Origin: Perognathus longimembris pacificus
Taxonomy: Eukaryota > Chordata > Mammalia > Rodentia > Heteromyidae
Direction of reading: 5' to 3'
DNA: 64,000 bases
Assembly: GCF_023159225.1 (NCBI RefSeq)
Contig: NC_063163.1
Coordinates: forward strand, 108,903,885-108,967,884
The notes below the pieces were generated by a model that saw nothing but the letters and a program-made list of their open reading frames with translations, ran no database searches and was not told the DNA's origin. A program made the position numbers and the translations under genes. Of the stretch, positions 9,863 to 21,689 are shown piece by piece; position 1 is the stretch's first letter; the number at the start of each line of letters is the position of its first letter.

Positions 9863-10585
9863 TAAAAAAGTTCCTTGACACAATTCACAATAGCCAAAAT
9901 ATGGAAACAACCCAGATGTCCCTCCACAGATGAATGGATCCAAAAAATATGGTACCTATACACAATGGAATACTACATAGCGATTAGGAATGGTGAAATA
10001 TTGTTATTCGCAGGGAAATGGTCAGAACTTGAACAAATAATGTTGAGCGAGACAAGCCTAGAACACAGAAAACAAAGGGGCATGATCTCCCTGATATATG
10101 ACTGTTAACAAAGGGAGACGGAGAGACAGTAGAGACCAAGTCTGTGAAACCAAAAACTGCTTGTCAAATAGTATTCCCCACAGGATTGGGGCAGCGACCC
10201 AACAGTATGTAACTAAAACCAAACAATTACTCAACATATAAAGGTCAAAAAGTGACCTCTCAGGGGAATACAATAGCTCAAAAGCTAGGTATGTACGTTC
10301 ATATAAGACTACTGTCGACATATGGTCTAATATCGACATTACATTTAAAGTCCTAGGCGAACTTTCTTGGGCGTGGCCACGTGGCTACTGTATATGTTCT
10401 TGATACATTGTATATTGTATATATGTCTACCTGACCTAGAGAAGGGATAGAAAAACAGGGCGTAAGATATCACAAGAAATGTACACACTGCCCTACTATG
10501 TAACTGTACCCTTTTTGCACAACACCTTGTCAAAAAAAATTGTGTTCAATTAATAAATAAATTAAATTTAAAAAAGTGCCTTGAC
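9863..10585 (+). mobile_element. 5'-truncated L1 with 19-bp TSD
   Basis: The insert (9881-10566) holds the last part of L1 ORF2 plus the 3' UTR, and ends in an AATAAATAAATTAAA-like tail. The flanks 9862-9880 and 10567-10585 match at 18 of 19 positions (ttaaaaaagttccttgaca / ttaaaaaagtgccttgaca), a clear TSD. Severe 5' truncation is normal for L1. The 3' UTR differs from the other L1 tails in the window (for example 'cacaacaccttgtcaaaaaa' near its end), so it is a separate subfamily. Confidence 0.93.
9875..10108 (+). pseudogene. L1 ORF2 C-terminal fragment
   Basis: The frame reads 'IAKIWKQPRCPSTDEWIQK' followed by 'YTMEYYIAIRNGEI' and a 'MLSETSLEHRKQRGMISLI' end before the stop at 10106-10108. 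These are the conserved last residues of L1 ORF2 (endonuclease/reverse transcriptase protein). Only the extreme C-terminus survives, without either catalytic domain. The first codons overlap the target site and are not L1. Confidence 0.88.
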
Positions 10586-10939
10586 AGTTTTCTATTATTT
10601 AAACTCTTTCCCTGACCATTGAAGGCTGCCTTCAGAATTCCACTAGGCAAACTTCTCATATCCCTGGACCTAACATATCATTAAGAGCAGGTACTAAACA
10701 GACCCCCGCCCCCATGCACACACCGTGTGTTTAATTAAAGGCACAATTACAAATTATAGCACAAGAAAGCAAAGAGAAACTAAGAAGAAATGTAAGGTAA
10801 TAAAAAAAAGTCCATGTGTTTGGGCTAAGTTACCAACTTGATGATCAATTTTTTTCTATTTCCATTTTTACTGAAAACAAATGAGATCAGATCCCTGAAC
10901 ACCCTCTAGTATCTGTCAATACAACTTATCTGCATTTCT

Positions 10940-12060
10940 TACAGGTCTCCTATTGTCAGCCAATACAGTTCTACTTGCAATGTCTGAGTAGGCAATGCGT
11001 TTGCCTACTTTTGTGGGGCTGTGTTTCAACTGTCAAGTTGTAAGGGTTATTTACACATGGCAGAGAGTATGTCATTGTCAGGTGAATGACTTGCAAATAT
11101 TCTCTCTTATTTTGAGGATGAAGACTGTCTTTTTGCTTCTGTGAGGGTATGCTTTGAAGCATAGTAGTGCCTAATTTTGATAATGTCCAATCTGTCAATT
11201 CTTTTCCTTGGATGTTCAGCTTTTGGTGTTATAGCTAAGACACCGCTGCCTGACCCAAAGCCATAGATTTGTACCTGTATTTTCATCTAGAGGCTGTACA
11301 GATCAGCTGTTATATTTAAGTCTTTTATCTAGCTTGAATTAATTAAACTACATTCTTCTACACGTGGATAGCCATTTCTCTCAGCACCATATACTGAAAG
11401 GCCTGTTCACTCATTATTGTCTTGGTATTATTTTATTTTAAATCATTTTTCTCTATATTTAGGGCTTTATTTGCAGATCCTCAATTGTATTGCATTTATC
11501 TGTCTGTCTTCATAGCAGTACCACACAATGATGATTTACTGTAGTGCTGTAGTAAGTCTTGCAGTTGGAAAGTGTGAGTTATCAAGCTTTGTTCTTGTCT
11601 CTTTTCCCCCCAAAGGTTTTTGGTTAGCCTGCATTCATAAGAATTTTAGGATCGGTGTACCGCTTTCTGCAAAGGAGTCACCTGGGATCTTGGCTAGTTT
11701 TACATAAAATCTGTAGATTAGTTTGGGGAGAACTACTGTCTTACCAATGCCAGGTTTTTCAATCAATGAATATGAGCTATCCTTCCATTTATTTATACTA
11801 TCCTTGCACATATTTTCCCCTAAGTATTTTGTTGTTTTGATGCTATTATAAATGGAATTGCTTTCTTGATTTCCTTTTCAGGTTATACATTTTTAGTACA
11901 TACAATATCTTCTATATTGATTATATATTCTGTAAACATTGCTGAAATAACCAGTTTTGATACTTTTTATTTTTTCTCATAATTTTCTGTAGTATCATGT
12001 CAAATGGAGATCAGATTGTATTTCTTCCTTTTTAATTTGAATGGCTTATTTGCTACAATA
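10940..12060 (-). mobile_element. Ancient L1 ORF2 remnant
   Basis: On the minus strand this matches the old mammalian L1 ORF2 layout. In plus-strand reading the order is 'ttgcaaatattctctcttat', 'gatagccatttctctcagca', 'gtaccacacaatgatgattt', 'tttacataaaatctgtagat' and 'gagctatccttccatttatt'. Frames are badly broken. It is much older than the A-tailed L1s. Confidence 0.75.
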
Positions 12061-12179
12061 GGCCACATAATGAAAATTCTCTGGAGTGCAGCCATGAAGG
12101 AGCTCCAACTTCATTCTGTCTTCTTCATGTCTACAAGGCTGTTCATTGTGAGCTGCTTTTTGTCTCCCCCCCACCCCCA

Positions 12180-12258
12180 TTCAGTCCTGGGATTGAACTC
12201 AGGATGTTGAGCCTGTTATAAATGTGCATTGTGGGTAAGCTGTTCCACCGGCCCTAGG
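12180..12258 (-). mobile_element. ID-like SINE fragment
   Basis: A diverged minus-strand tRNA-type SINE pattern (cctgggattgaactcaggat, then a degenerate 'gggtaagctgttcca'). It could also be a fragment of a Geo half. No TSD seen. Confidence 0.4.
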
Positions 12259-13379
12259 CTATTGGGTTTTAAGGCTACCATGGAGTTGGAGAGATTACAA
12301 AAAACAAAAAAAGGAAACATGCTGAGTTAAAATGCCACAGATATTTCTGTTCTTTCTGATTCTGCTGATTCTCTGTGGATTGCAGAAAGCCTTTCTTAAT
12401 TTGCAGTTTCCTGAAAAAGTAGATTCTCAGAATTTTTGTGAAGTTTCTCATTGCTTTTCTTTTTTTGAAGGAGAGAATTTTCAGAGTAAGCACTGGCATT
12501 TTTATTAATGCTACTTTCCGTTAACAATTAAGTTTTCTTTGAAAACATTCATTTTGAGTTCAAGTGATTTTATAAATGTCCTTTAGTGCATTCCATTTCC
12601 TCAACTGAGGAGAGCTAGAAATAATTCTCCCCCCTTACCCTCAATGATACAGAATGCAGCCATAATGACAGATTTTAATTTGAGAAGTATTGATAGGATT
12701 CTTCAATGATGAACTCTCTGTGCTATGGGCCCATCCCTCACTGGACTTCCAATGAGTAAACATACAGGCACAAGCACTGGACAGTGCCTGGAAGACTTGA
12801 GTTAAAAATTCACATTATCATGAAGCATTTTCTAAATCCTTCATTCCTTCTTACATTAACCGTTTGTCTGCCATCTTGGTTCCTGAGAGGATAAGACAGC
12901 AAATATGGACACACAAGTGAGAGTCACAGTCTGCCTAATGCAGCCTTGGATAATAACATCAACACAACAGACGCAGTAAGGTGATGGAAGAAACAGGTAA
13001 GTCTTAAAATTAAAAAAGAAAGTCTCATATCTATGCTACCTAGTTTTGCCATCTTGATTAAATTGCATATTGTATTCTGGCTCATAGTCTTTCTTGCTTT
13101 AAAAGGATCAAGTCATCCTTGTATAAGGGTTGCATTGCCTACAAGATATTAATGGTGTTAGTACACAGCTGACATAGAGGAAATGCTCATATGTTAATAT
13201 GAGCTAAGATGGAGATGCAGAACCTAATGAGTGAATAGGAGCATCACTGAAGGCAGGAGGGTCCACCAGGACTGAGGGAAGATTGTGCAATAGCTCTTCT
13301 TGCAATCTCAGCTTTTGGTGGTCCATCATAGTGTTTAATGAAGGAACTGACACCCAGTAGGTGTCTTTCAAAATATTTG

Positions 13380-13860
13380 ACTATTCTTTTTGTTTCTCAA
13401 ACCTTCAACAAACGAGATTCTGGCCTCCTTCATTGGTAAGCATTTAATAGTACTGTCGGGGACCCCACCCCACAGCTTGTCTAACTCCCTCTTGCTGAAG
13501 CTAGAAGCCATTTCCTCCGACTCGAGTCTCACTGCAGTGTGGCAGTTCCTGTTGTGCTTGAAAGGTGCTGGGCTGTTGTTAATTTCAAGTCCCTTTAATA
13601 ATTAATATTAGATCTCTCTCCAGTCAAGCTGACAGACAGGCTCCTCTGCCTCTCCTCTCTTTTTTTTTAATTGGCACCTTGTGAGCTAGAAACTGCACAG
13701 TGAAAATGACTTAAATGCCAGGCTCTGGCTGGCATTTCCTTGTTGACTAAATTCAGCAAGCTTGGCTTCAGGAATGTTCCAGGAAGGACTGCAGAAGCCA
13801 GCTTGATTGAAGGGTCACAAATGTTGCCAGGACTCTCCATGCTACCCTGGATGTCTTTGT
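13380..13860. other. Repeat-free block, possible conserved non-coding element
   Basis: About 480 bases have no transposon signature, with homeodomain-type AT cores (taataattaatatta at 13597-13611, and a later aattgg) set among balanced-composition sequence. This is texture only. No conservation can be measured here. Confidence 0.25.
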
Positions 13861-14238
13861 TATCACACCTGCGTGGGGATTAGTGTAAGCAGGAGAGAAG
13901 ATAGCCATTTCTAAGTGAAAAGATGGAGGGTTATTATTTGATAGAGTGAACAGTCAGAATGGTACACATTTACAAGTCAGGTCTGGCACTGACTCCTCTG
14001 CAATAGCAAACAGTACTAAAAATCAGGTCTATCAGGTCAGCTGAGTATTAATTTAATAGCAGTTTAGGTTCCATTTTTAGCTATGCCACAATCTAGAATA
14101 GAGTTGGGGGATGGTTGAATGCAGTGAAGTGATGGTGGCAATCATATGTCAACTATGAAATGCCATCCACACAGCCAGGAAGGTGGTGGATAATCGAAAG
14201 CAGAGGAAAAAAACAAGAAGCCAAAGCTTCCCTCTCAG

Positions 14239-14240
<2 letters not shown>

Positions 14241-14282
<42 letters not shown>

Positions 14283-14293
14283 ATGTGTGTGTT
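14241..14293. repeat. (GT)n microsatellite
   Basis: GT run with one GCAT interruption near its right end. Confidence 0.97.
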
Positions 14294-15121
14294 TATTACA
14301 TCAAATTTCATCAACTCAGGGCTGAGAGAACTGCATGCATGCCCAGGAAATGTTAAAAGGTCAAAGTTGAGTGCACACTTAAATGAATTTTTTGAAAGCC
14401 AGTTTATATGCAATCTCACCATCCATTTAAAAAACAAACAAATGTATTTTAGGTGATGGGGTTAAACAAGGCTTTTCAAAAATGAAAAATGTAAATTTTC
14501 CTGTGGCTGTAAATATCAATCAGACACTTGGGCTAATGACTCATGTTACAAAGAAAAGAGCTACAGAATATTTTGATCTAACTGTAATACACAATACATT
14601 TTATTCTGTGTTAATTGCCTATACTAAGGTTGATAGAAATACTGTCCCACAGATGAACCCTCCCCAATAAAATAAATAGAATAGGGTTTTAGTCTAAAAT
14701 GAAAAGAGGATGTCACTTGCCATATTATGTGAAATATTACCAACAGCAAAAGCTCTACTTAGTGTCTTAAGAAAAATCTTCATTTATATTTGCACAAGCA
14801 TAAGCATAGATATTCTCTGATGTCATCCCTGGCATCTGTGTCAGTACATTTTACTGAGACATAACACTGCATGGCAAAAGAAATACATTGGAACATGATA
14901 AATTATACAAAACTATAAGCATTCACATAATAAGACCAAAGGAAAATATTCTTAGTGGAGCACCATGTGCCTCTGATCATACAAAATATTATTTACTGAA
15001 ATGAACTCCAGGAAATGGAAACAAGAGATATTTTTCTCTGTTGCTGTTTTTGAAATGGAGGGACAAAGGGTGAACAAATGCAGCAGTGGTACTCACTAAA
15101 CAATATGTTGAAAATGGGCTA

Positions 15122-16810
15122 TGCTAATATAGCTCACAAGAACAGGCCTGAGGACCAATGGAATAGAACTGAAGACCGAGAAATGGGAACTTGCAGACAT
15201 ATGGCCACCTAACATTTGATAAAGGTGCTAAAAAAATAGGATGGAAGAAAGACAGCCTTTCAACAAATGGTGCTGGAAAAATTGGTTAAGCACCTGTAAA
15301 AAGCTAAAGCTAGAGTCTTATCTATCACCCTGCACCAGAATCAATTCCAAATGGATCAAAGACCTTGAGGTAAAAGCAGATTCTCTGAAAACATTGCAGG
15401 AAGGAATAGGAGAAACACTAGGGCTCCTTGGCACAGGTCGAAACTTTCTTAATAAAGGCCCAGAAACACAACAAATCAAAGAAAGGTTGGACAAATGGGA
15501 TTGCATGAAACTGCAGAGCTTCTGCACAGCAAAGGACATAGCTTGCAAGATAAGCAGAAAGCCCACAGATTGGGAGAAGATCTTCACTGGCCATAAAAAA
15601 AGACAATGGCCTTATATCTAAAATATACTTAGAACTCAAAAAATTAAGTTTCCCCAAAACAAATCCTCAAGGAAACTACTGCCCCCTTAACAAATGGTCT
15701 AAAGACCTAAGAAGAGACTCCTCTGAAGAGGAAATGAGAATGGTCAAGAGGCACATGAAGAAGTGCTCAACATCCCTGGCCATAAAAGATGCAAATCAAA
15801 ACAATATCGAGAGTCCACCTCACTCCAGTAAGAATGTCCATTATCAAGAAAACTAATAACAACAGATGCTGGTGGGGATGTGGCCAAAAGTGAACTCTAC
15901 TACACTGTTGGTGGGAGTGTAAACTTATTCAAAAATGCTGGAAAGCAGTATGGAGGGTCCTCAGAAGGCTAAACATAGAACTCCCCCATGATCCAGCTTT
16001 TGGGCATTTACCCAAAGGATTACAAGCAAAATCACACTAAAGCTACCAGCACAACCACATTCATTGCAGCCCTATTTACCATCACTAAAATATGGAACCA
16101 ACCCAGATGCTCCCAGTAGATGAATGGATCAAGAAAATGTGGTACATATATACAATAGATTTCTTTGTTTCTACCAGAAAGAATGACTTTGCCCCATTTG
16201 TAAGGAAATGGAAAGACTTGGAAAAAAATCCTACAAAGTGAAGTGAGCTAGACCAACATAGAGTCTATAGTTTCCCTCATTGGTAATACTTAGTACTTGT
16301 CTAGGATATTCCAAGCAGAGGATCACAATAGCTCAGTAGCTATGTACATATGAACACATAAGATGATTATAAGTGAAATGAACTCCAAGATATGGAATCA
16401 AGAGGTTTATCATTGTTGTTGTTATTTTCAACATACTATGTGAAATTACAACTTTTCCTTTTGTTTTTCTTCCCTATTGTTTTCCCCTGTTGTCACTGTA
16501 TTTGATTTTGGTACTCAGTATTGTATATACATTTATCTGAATTAGGGAAGAGAAGGGGAACATTAAAATGGCAAGACAAAGGGTAAAATGTGAACCAATG
16601 CAATTGCAATACTTACAAGACAATATGTTGTAAACCAGCTGTACAACTCGGCGGGGGAGGGGGTATTGGGGAAGAAGGAAGGTAGGAGAAAAATGAGGGA
16701 GGAGGTGACAAGTTTGACAAGAATGGTAATCACTACCTTAAATATGTAACTGTAACCCCTCTGTACACCACCTTGAAAATAAAAATAACATAGAATATAA
16801 AAAATAAAAA
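15122..16810 (+). mobile_element. 5'-truncated L1 nested in an older L1
   Basis: About 1.7 kb covers the ORF2 C-terminal third and the 3' UTR, ending 'ctgtaacccctctgtacacc' plus an A-rich tail. The flanks gaaaatgggcta (15110-15121) and gaaaatgagcta (16811-16822) are the likely TSD, with one mismatch. A G-rich polypurine tract at 16651-16695 lies in the 3' UTR. ORF2 is broken by stops and indels. Confidence 0.9.
15241..15621 (+). pseudogene. L1 ORF2 fragment, broken
   Basis: A 126-codon open stretch corresponds to ORF2 after the reverse transcriptase domain (FNKWCWKNWL, 'INSKWIKDLEVKADSLKTL', 'DKWDCMKLQSFCTAKD', 'RKPTDWEKIF'). It ends at a stop. Recognisable sequence resumes downstream, where the C-terminal Cys-His motif (about 15867-15920) has a TGA between its first two cysteines and its histidine. 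There is no endonuclease domain, and no function is possible. Confidence 0.9.
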
Positions 16811-16861
16811 GAAAATGAGCTACACAACTTGTAGGTGGGGACAGGAGGGAAAACTGGAAGA

Positions 16862-16898
16862 CACACACAACACACACACACACACATATACACACACA
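16862..16898. repeat. (CA)n microsatellite within L1 3' UTR
   Basis: A CA run with TA interruptions inside the right half of the split L1 tail. Confidence 0.9.
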
Positions 16899-17391
16899 GA
16901 AGGAAGGGCTGACACTGTTCAAAAAGAAATGTAATCTTTGTCTGACTTACATAACTAACTCCTCTCTACATCACTTTTGTAATAACAATTAAAAAATACA
17001 TGGTTCCCATACTTCCAATCCTCCACATCCTTTCCTCCCATGGCCCATGTGTGTGGCTGCCAGCACAGGTGCCTCCTTGTACTGAGAAACATGGCTGACA
17101 GAACTCTTGTCTCTTGGTGATGTGCTGCAGGAGAGCCTGGAGGCTTTTAGACCTGGTACTGCCATTCTTTTGGTCATAATGTGTCATGCATAGAAGCTCA
17201 AAGCCAGTGAGTGACAACACATTACTACTCTCGTGGAGGGCATAGCAGTACCAGGGGCAGGATTTCAGACAAGCAGATAAAACACTGGACATCTAGGGGT
17301 GTGGGGTGGAACTACTTGGAACATGGAGCTTGGGGAATTGTGGTCGAAACTAGCAAAAGAAAACGTTCATGAGACTATCTTCATCAAGGGC

Positions 17392-17595
17392 TGAGCATGA
17401 CAGCACATGCCTGTCATCCCAGCAGTGGGAGGAAATGTGAACAGGAGGACTTCAGACTAGCTGGCCTAAGCATAAAGCATGACTCATTGCTGGAAAACAA
17501 CCAACCAGCCCCCACAAAGCCAATGTCTCAAGTGGTAGAGCACCTGCCTAGCAAGCATAAAACCCTGATTTCAAACTCCAGTGCCACCCGAAAGA
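17392..17595 (+). mobile_element. B1-dID composite SINE
   Basis: A B1-like left arm (gctgagcatgacagcacatg, cctgtcatcccagcagtggg) is followed by an ID-like right arm (ctcaagtggtagagcacctg, cctagcaagcataaaaccct). The right arm is ID-type rather than Geo. No TSD seen; diverged. Confidence 0.75.
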
Positions 17596-17619
17596 ATGCT
17601 GGACCTTCAATGCAATATG

Positions 17620-17790
17620 AATTTCAAAAAATATGTATTTCAATGAATATATATTTAGTATGTAATATCTCTGGAGTATGTATTTAGTATGTAGTATGGA
17701 TATAATTTACCTTTAATATATAATATGCATTCAGCATATACTGTTCATATATAATATGTATTTACTATGTAATATGATCCCATAACTATA
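17620..17790. repeat. AT-rich degenerate minisatellite
   Basis: Loose tandem copies of a 'tatttagtatgtaatat' type unit occur at about 17652, 17680, 17708 and 17757, with strong TA alternation. Confidence 0.7.
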
Positions 17791-20751
17791 CTAAAATATT
17801 ATTAGTTGTGTATCTGAAAGACACCATCTTACTTTTGTTTGCTTTATCTGGTGACTCGATCAGGGATGGATAATCTTTCTGGAAAGAAATGGGGGGAAGG
17901 GAGTTGTGAATCACTAGACACAATAACAATCTACCATTACCCTAAGTATTGCTCCATGTTATAATTACATAGCCCAGGGTGTCGGATTACTAGCTTCTCT
18001 CTGCTCCATGAACTTCCCTCCCTCCTAAACTAATCGAATCAAATGCCACCTGGCTTTACATTCATGCTGAAATTACAACGGCCCCCAGCTCTCTACCTGA
18101 GAACTCAGCTCCCCTAGAAATAATGTAAACTTAGTTGCACATGGGCCCATAAACGAATTACTTGCTACAACACCATAGAGCGTACAGCTATGTTCTTTGT
18201 TCACTTGGTGTCAAGCTGCCACTGGCTGACCTACCATGTCCTAGAGCCTCTGTAAAGAGTTTTTGCCACGGTCACTCTGGCAGGTGTCTATTCTGAAAGC
18301 AGCACGTATGACAGGCGCTGGGTGCCAGGGTCCATTGGGCTGGGCTGAAGCCACAGGAAAGGAGAGGATTCTCCTCCCATGGCTGAGACCAGGAACAGCT
18401 CTAGTGAAGCCCGAAGTCCCAGGAATCCTCCAGGGGAACATATGCCAGCGACTAGCCTTCACCCTTCTCACTGTGCTGGCTCAAGCTCAGGTCCAGGGAC
18501 TTCATAAACATCCTCATTGGAGCAGATGCTCGACCAGACGCCTGTGGTGAATCACTGTGTGTGCATGGTGATCTTGTTCCACCTGTGTAGAACCCCATTG
18601 ACAACACACCACCTGCTTCTTCCTCATTCCCTTTGGCCTGTGTGCGTCTTTGCCATGCTCTCTTTTACCCCCAGAAGCATAAGGACATCAGTTCCTTTTC
18701 CCGGCAGGTTGTTCTCCAACCCCTACCTTGTGGCGGGCTTGGCGATCTGTTGTCCAGAATTGATGGTCTTTGTTGCTCAGCGAAGAGCAGAGATGTGACA
18801 GAGAACTGAGCTGAGGGCCATCTACGTGGCGAGGTCTGTGGTTGGTTTATGTGACCCACTTCTGGGAAATGTGATAGAGGAGAGGTTTGCTAAGAGCTGC
18901 TGGGAAAAGTCTTTTTTTTTCTCTTAAAAGAGAAGTTATTGTTTCTATCTCAGTCTGGAAAAAAAAAGTACATAATAACAAGTGCTATGACCCCCATCGG
19001 CCAGCCAGGAAGACAGTAAGAGATAGGACTTGTGCTGTGGATAAGTGGAGCAGAGTGAGGCCAACGACCTTGTGACATCACGTGATCTGTTCATCAATTG
19101 GCTCTGGGGCTCATCTTACCTCCAGATCGATTCTTTGGCACGTAATGAGTGCCCATGTTCAAGCCAGTCAGTTTGTTTCCTATTCCTTACAGACAAAAGC
19201 ATCTAGCATGCCCCACCTTCCTACCTCCCCTCTCCTGGTGACTCCTGCTCACCACTTCAGGATTGAGTCACAGTGGGAACTTCTTGGGGTTGTCTAAGTG
19301 TGGGGAAGGTAATTCGTACTTCTGCCTTCATTGTCCTTAAGATGCTTTGTCATCCCTCTTGTTCTGCTCCAGCTGCAGGAAATATTCTTGCCCTTGTCCA
19401 CCAGAATATCACCAGCATGCTTCCAGTCACAAAGCAGATACTTGCTAAAGTGGTCTATTTTGCTGAATGGGATGTGCCAGGATTAATCATATTCATCCAT
19501 TCAGGCTCAGCTCATCCTTGGTACCTGGTTCAAGCCTATAGCTGGTTATGGCAATGGTAAATCTCATTGCCCCATTTATCGAATCCATAGGAATTTCTGG
19601 CTCCTGTTCTAAGGCACACCCTTATCTTCTGTCACAGCCATCCAGCTAAGCCTTCTGAGTTCCCAGGAAATCTATTGGTTTGCCTCTAACTGTCCCCAAG
19701 ACATTTATTTGGCCAGTCTAGCACTAATAGCTAGCTTACAGCGCTCTTAAGTTGTGTGGGCCTTCAATCATTTTCTTTCTGTAGGCCCTTCACCCCCAAA
19801 GGGTCAAAGCATTTGCCATATGTATGACTTCTGAGGTACTTGAAAAAATAGAAAGTAACAAAATTCATATGGCTATGCTATAATTCCTTTTAAATCGAAT
19901 GCATATGCAATACATGAATAGGTTCAACAGGCTCAATTCCAGGGGCTAGGAAATCTTTGAACTTTTTTTTTTTTTAGTCAAGACATTGTAGTATTTTTTT
20001 TTCATGGAGCTCAAATGGAAAAACTGAAGACATATTTGAAAATGCAAAACAAAAAAAAAAACCAAAAAACAAAACCCAAAACAGAAGCCAGTCTGGATCT
20101 TTCTGTTACACATAGATATTAAAAGGCTCCTGCATGGTGACAGACTATCAGGCGACCATAGGTGACAGGAAATGGCGTGAAGAACTTCTTTCCACTTCCC
20201 TCAGATCTCTAGGATGACTGTAATAGAGTTATCAGGATGGGATTGTGAGAACAAATGCCCACTGGGCTCCATTTCTGAATTTGTTTTAGAGGGAAAAAAA
20301 AATCACATGTGAAAATATTTGTAATTCCTGCAAAGCATGGAGACTTAAATACTAACAATACCCATGGCTTTACTCTCTGGTAGGAAAACCAAAGTTTTTC
20401 TTTCTGCTTTGTATTTGGTTCTACAAAAGACACATACACAAAGAGAAAAGAAGGTAAGTTTATAATTTTATGTTTCATTCCTGGATGAGGAGGGCACAAT
20501 TACAATACAAGTAAACTTTAGATCCAAAAAAGATAGGCAGAAGAAAAAGACCACCACCAACAAAACAAAAAGGAAAAGAACTCATACACTTTTGTGACTT
20601 GATCTAGTCTAAACTTTGTTTACTTTTGACTTTGGGTGCTGGTTTGGCTCCATATCCAACAGGAGGGGATGTAAGGTTTGTCCACATTGTGTACCTATAC
20701 CCTACACCACTCAGAATTCTCTCCTGTTGCTCAAAATATCCCTTTACGTTG
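17791..20751. other. Inter-repeat sequence, 17.8-20.8 kb
   Basis: Other than the LTR-like block at 18770-19215, nothing is recognisable. Frames at 18263-18550, 18517-18798 and 19273-19560 (about 95 codons each) have no familiar domain. A-rich tracts at 20050-20085 have no SINE body attached. Confidence 0.4.
18770..19215 (+). mobile_element. Ancient LTR-like repeat
   Basis: The pattern fits an old retroviral-type LTR: 'gctgctgggaaaagtctttt', then 'ggacttgtgctgtggataag', then an ending like 'agtttgtttcctattcctta' plus 'cagacaaaagcatcta'. Family and exact ends not assigned. Confidence 0.35.
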
Positions 20752-21007
20752 ATTTTTTTTTTTTTTTTTTTTTTTTTGTCCATGATAGGGTTTCAGTTCT
20801 GGGCTTGGGTACTGTCCCCAAGGTCTTCAGCTCAAAGCTAGCGCTCTACTACTTTGAGCCAAAACAACACTTCTGGTTTTCTGGCGATGAATTGGAGATA
20901 AGAATCTTATGGACTTTCCTGTCCCGGCAGGCTTTGAACTTGGATCCTTTGCTCTCAGCCTCCTGGGTAGCTAGGATTACAGGCATGAGCCACGGGTGCC
21001 TGGCATC
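20752..21007 (-). mobile_element. B1-Geo composite SINE
   Basis: A T run (20752-20777) is the tail. Geo, the linker (gatgaattggagataagaat) and the B1 arm (gtagctaggattacaggcat) then follow in inverted order. Nearly full length. It is directly followed by a deleted IDL-Geo. Confidence 0.9.
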
Positions 21008-21140
21008 TTTATGTGTATTTTTTTTGCCAGCCCTGAGGCTTGAACTCAGGGCCTGGATACTGTCCCTGAGCTGCTTTTTGCTCAAGACTAGCACTCTACC
21101 ACTAAGCCACATTCCCAGCCCAGCTTTTATGTGGATTTTT
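21006..21140 (-). mobile_element. Internally deleted IDL-Geo SINE
   Basis: The body (21022-21123) has the Geo end and the extreme 5' end of IDL but lacks everything between. The join falls in gcactctaccact (21091-21103), a string present in both halves of intact elements. Flanks ctttatgtgtattttt (21007-21021 region) and cttttatgtggattttt (21124-21140) are the probable TSD. Confidence 0.85.
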
Positions 21141-21689
21141 AAAGTGAATTGATTGATCACTGAAACAATTGTGGCAAACCTTTTAGATGCTCCTATGTTT
21201 AGCAAGAAGTTCTAAATGTCTGTTTCCAGCTGTGTCCACTAGCCTTCACTTGTCTTCTTTGTTCAAGGTCATGCCCCCAGGCCCTGAGTTTCAGTCATAA
21301 GGAGAGTCCTGTCTGAATCCAAGAGAGGAAAGAACTTCCTTGGCGTTGAAGAACTCTTCCTCTATTTGTCTCATCTAGCATCCCCCATGCCCCAGTTGGC
21401 AGCTTGGGGAGGCTGCTGTGGGTGACTGATTATCTGGGTTCCTGAATTACTACCAGTCACGGAAGCAATGCCATCAACCAGGGAAGGCCAGGTACCTAAG
21501 GAGGTTTTGAATGGCATTTGGAAATGGATAGCCCATGAATACCATTTTTTACCCACAACAACATTTGTACTTATTGCTTATACTTTCATTGGGTTAATAT
21601 AAAATTGAGGCTGAGTCTTTCTTTTTCATTCTCAGCTTCTACAGTATTGCTGTGTAACCAAAAGTGACTGTAGACATAATGGGACAGAA

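Larger units (their letters stand above)
12259..14899. other. Inter-repeat sequence, 12.3-14.9 kb
   Basis: No gene or clear repeat is visible except the GT run at 14241. The part at 13380-13860 stands out for its texture and is listed separately. The overlapping frames at 14153-14456 are GT/CA run translations. Confidence 0.45.
14900..16995 (+). mobile_element. Older L1 3' UTR split by a second L1
   Basis: The left part (about 14990-15121) and right part (16811-16995) form one L1 tail. The left holds 'gggacaaagggtgaacaaat' and the right holds 'aacttgtaggtggggacagg', the CA run at 16862-16898 and the end 'ataacaattaaaaaat'. The same order appears uninterrupted at 53720-53955. The 5' boundary near 14900 is uncertain. 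The later L1 sits between the two parts. Confidence 0.8.
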
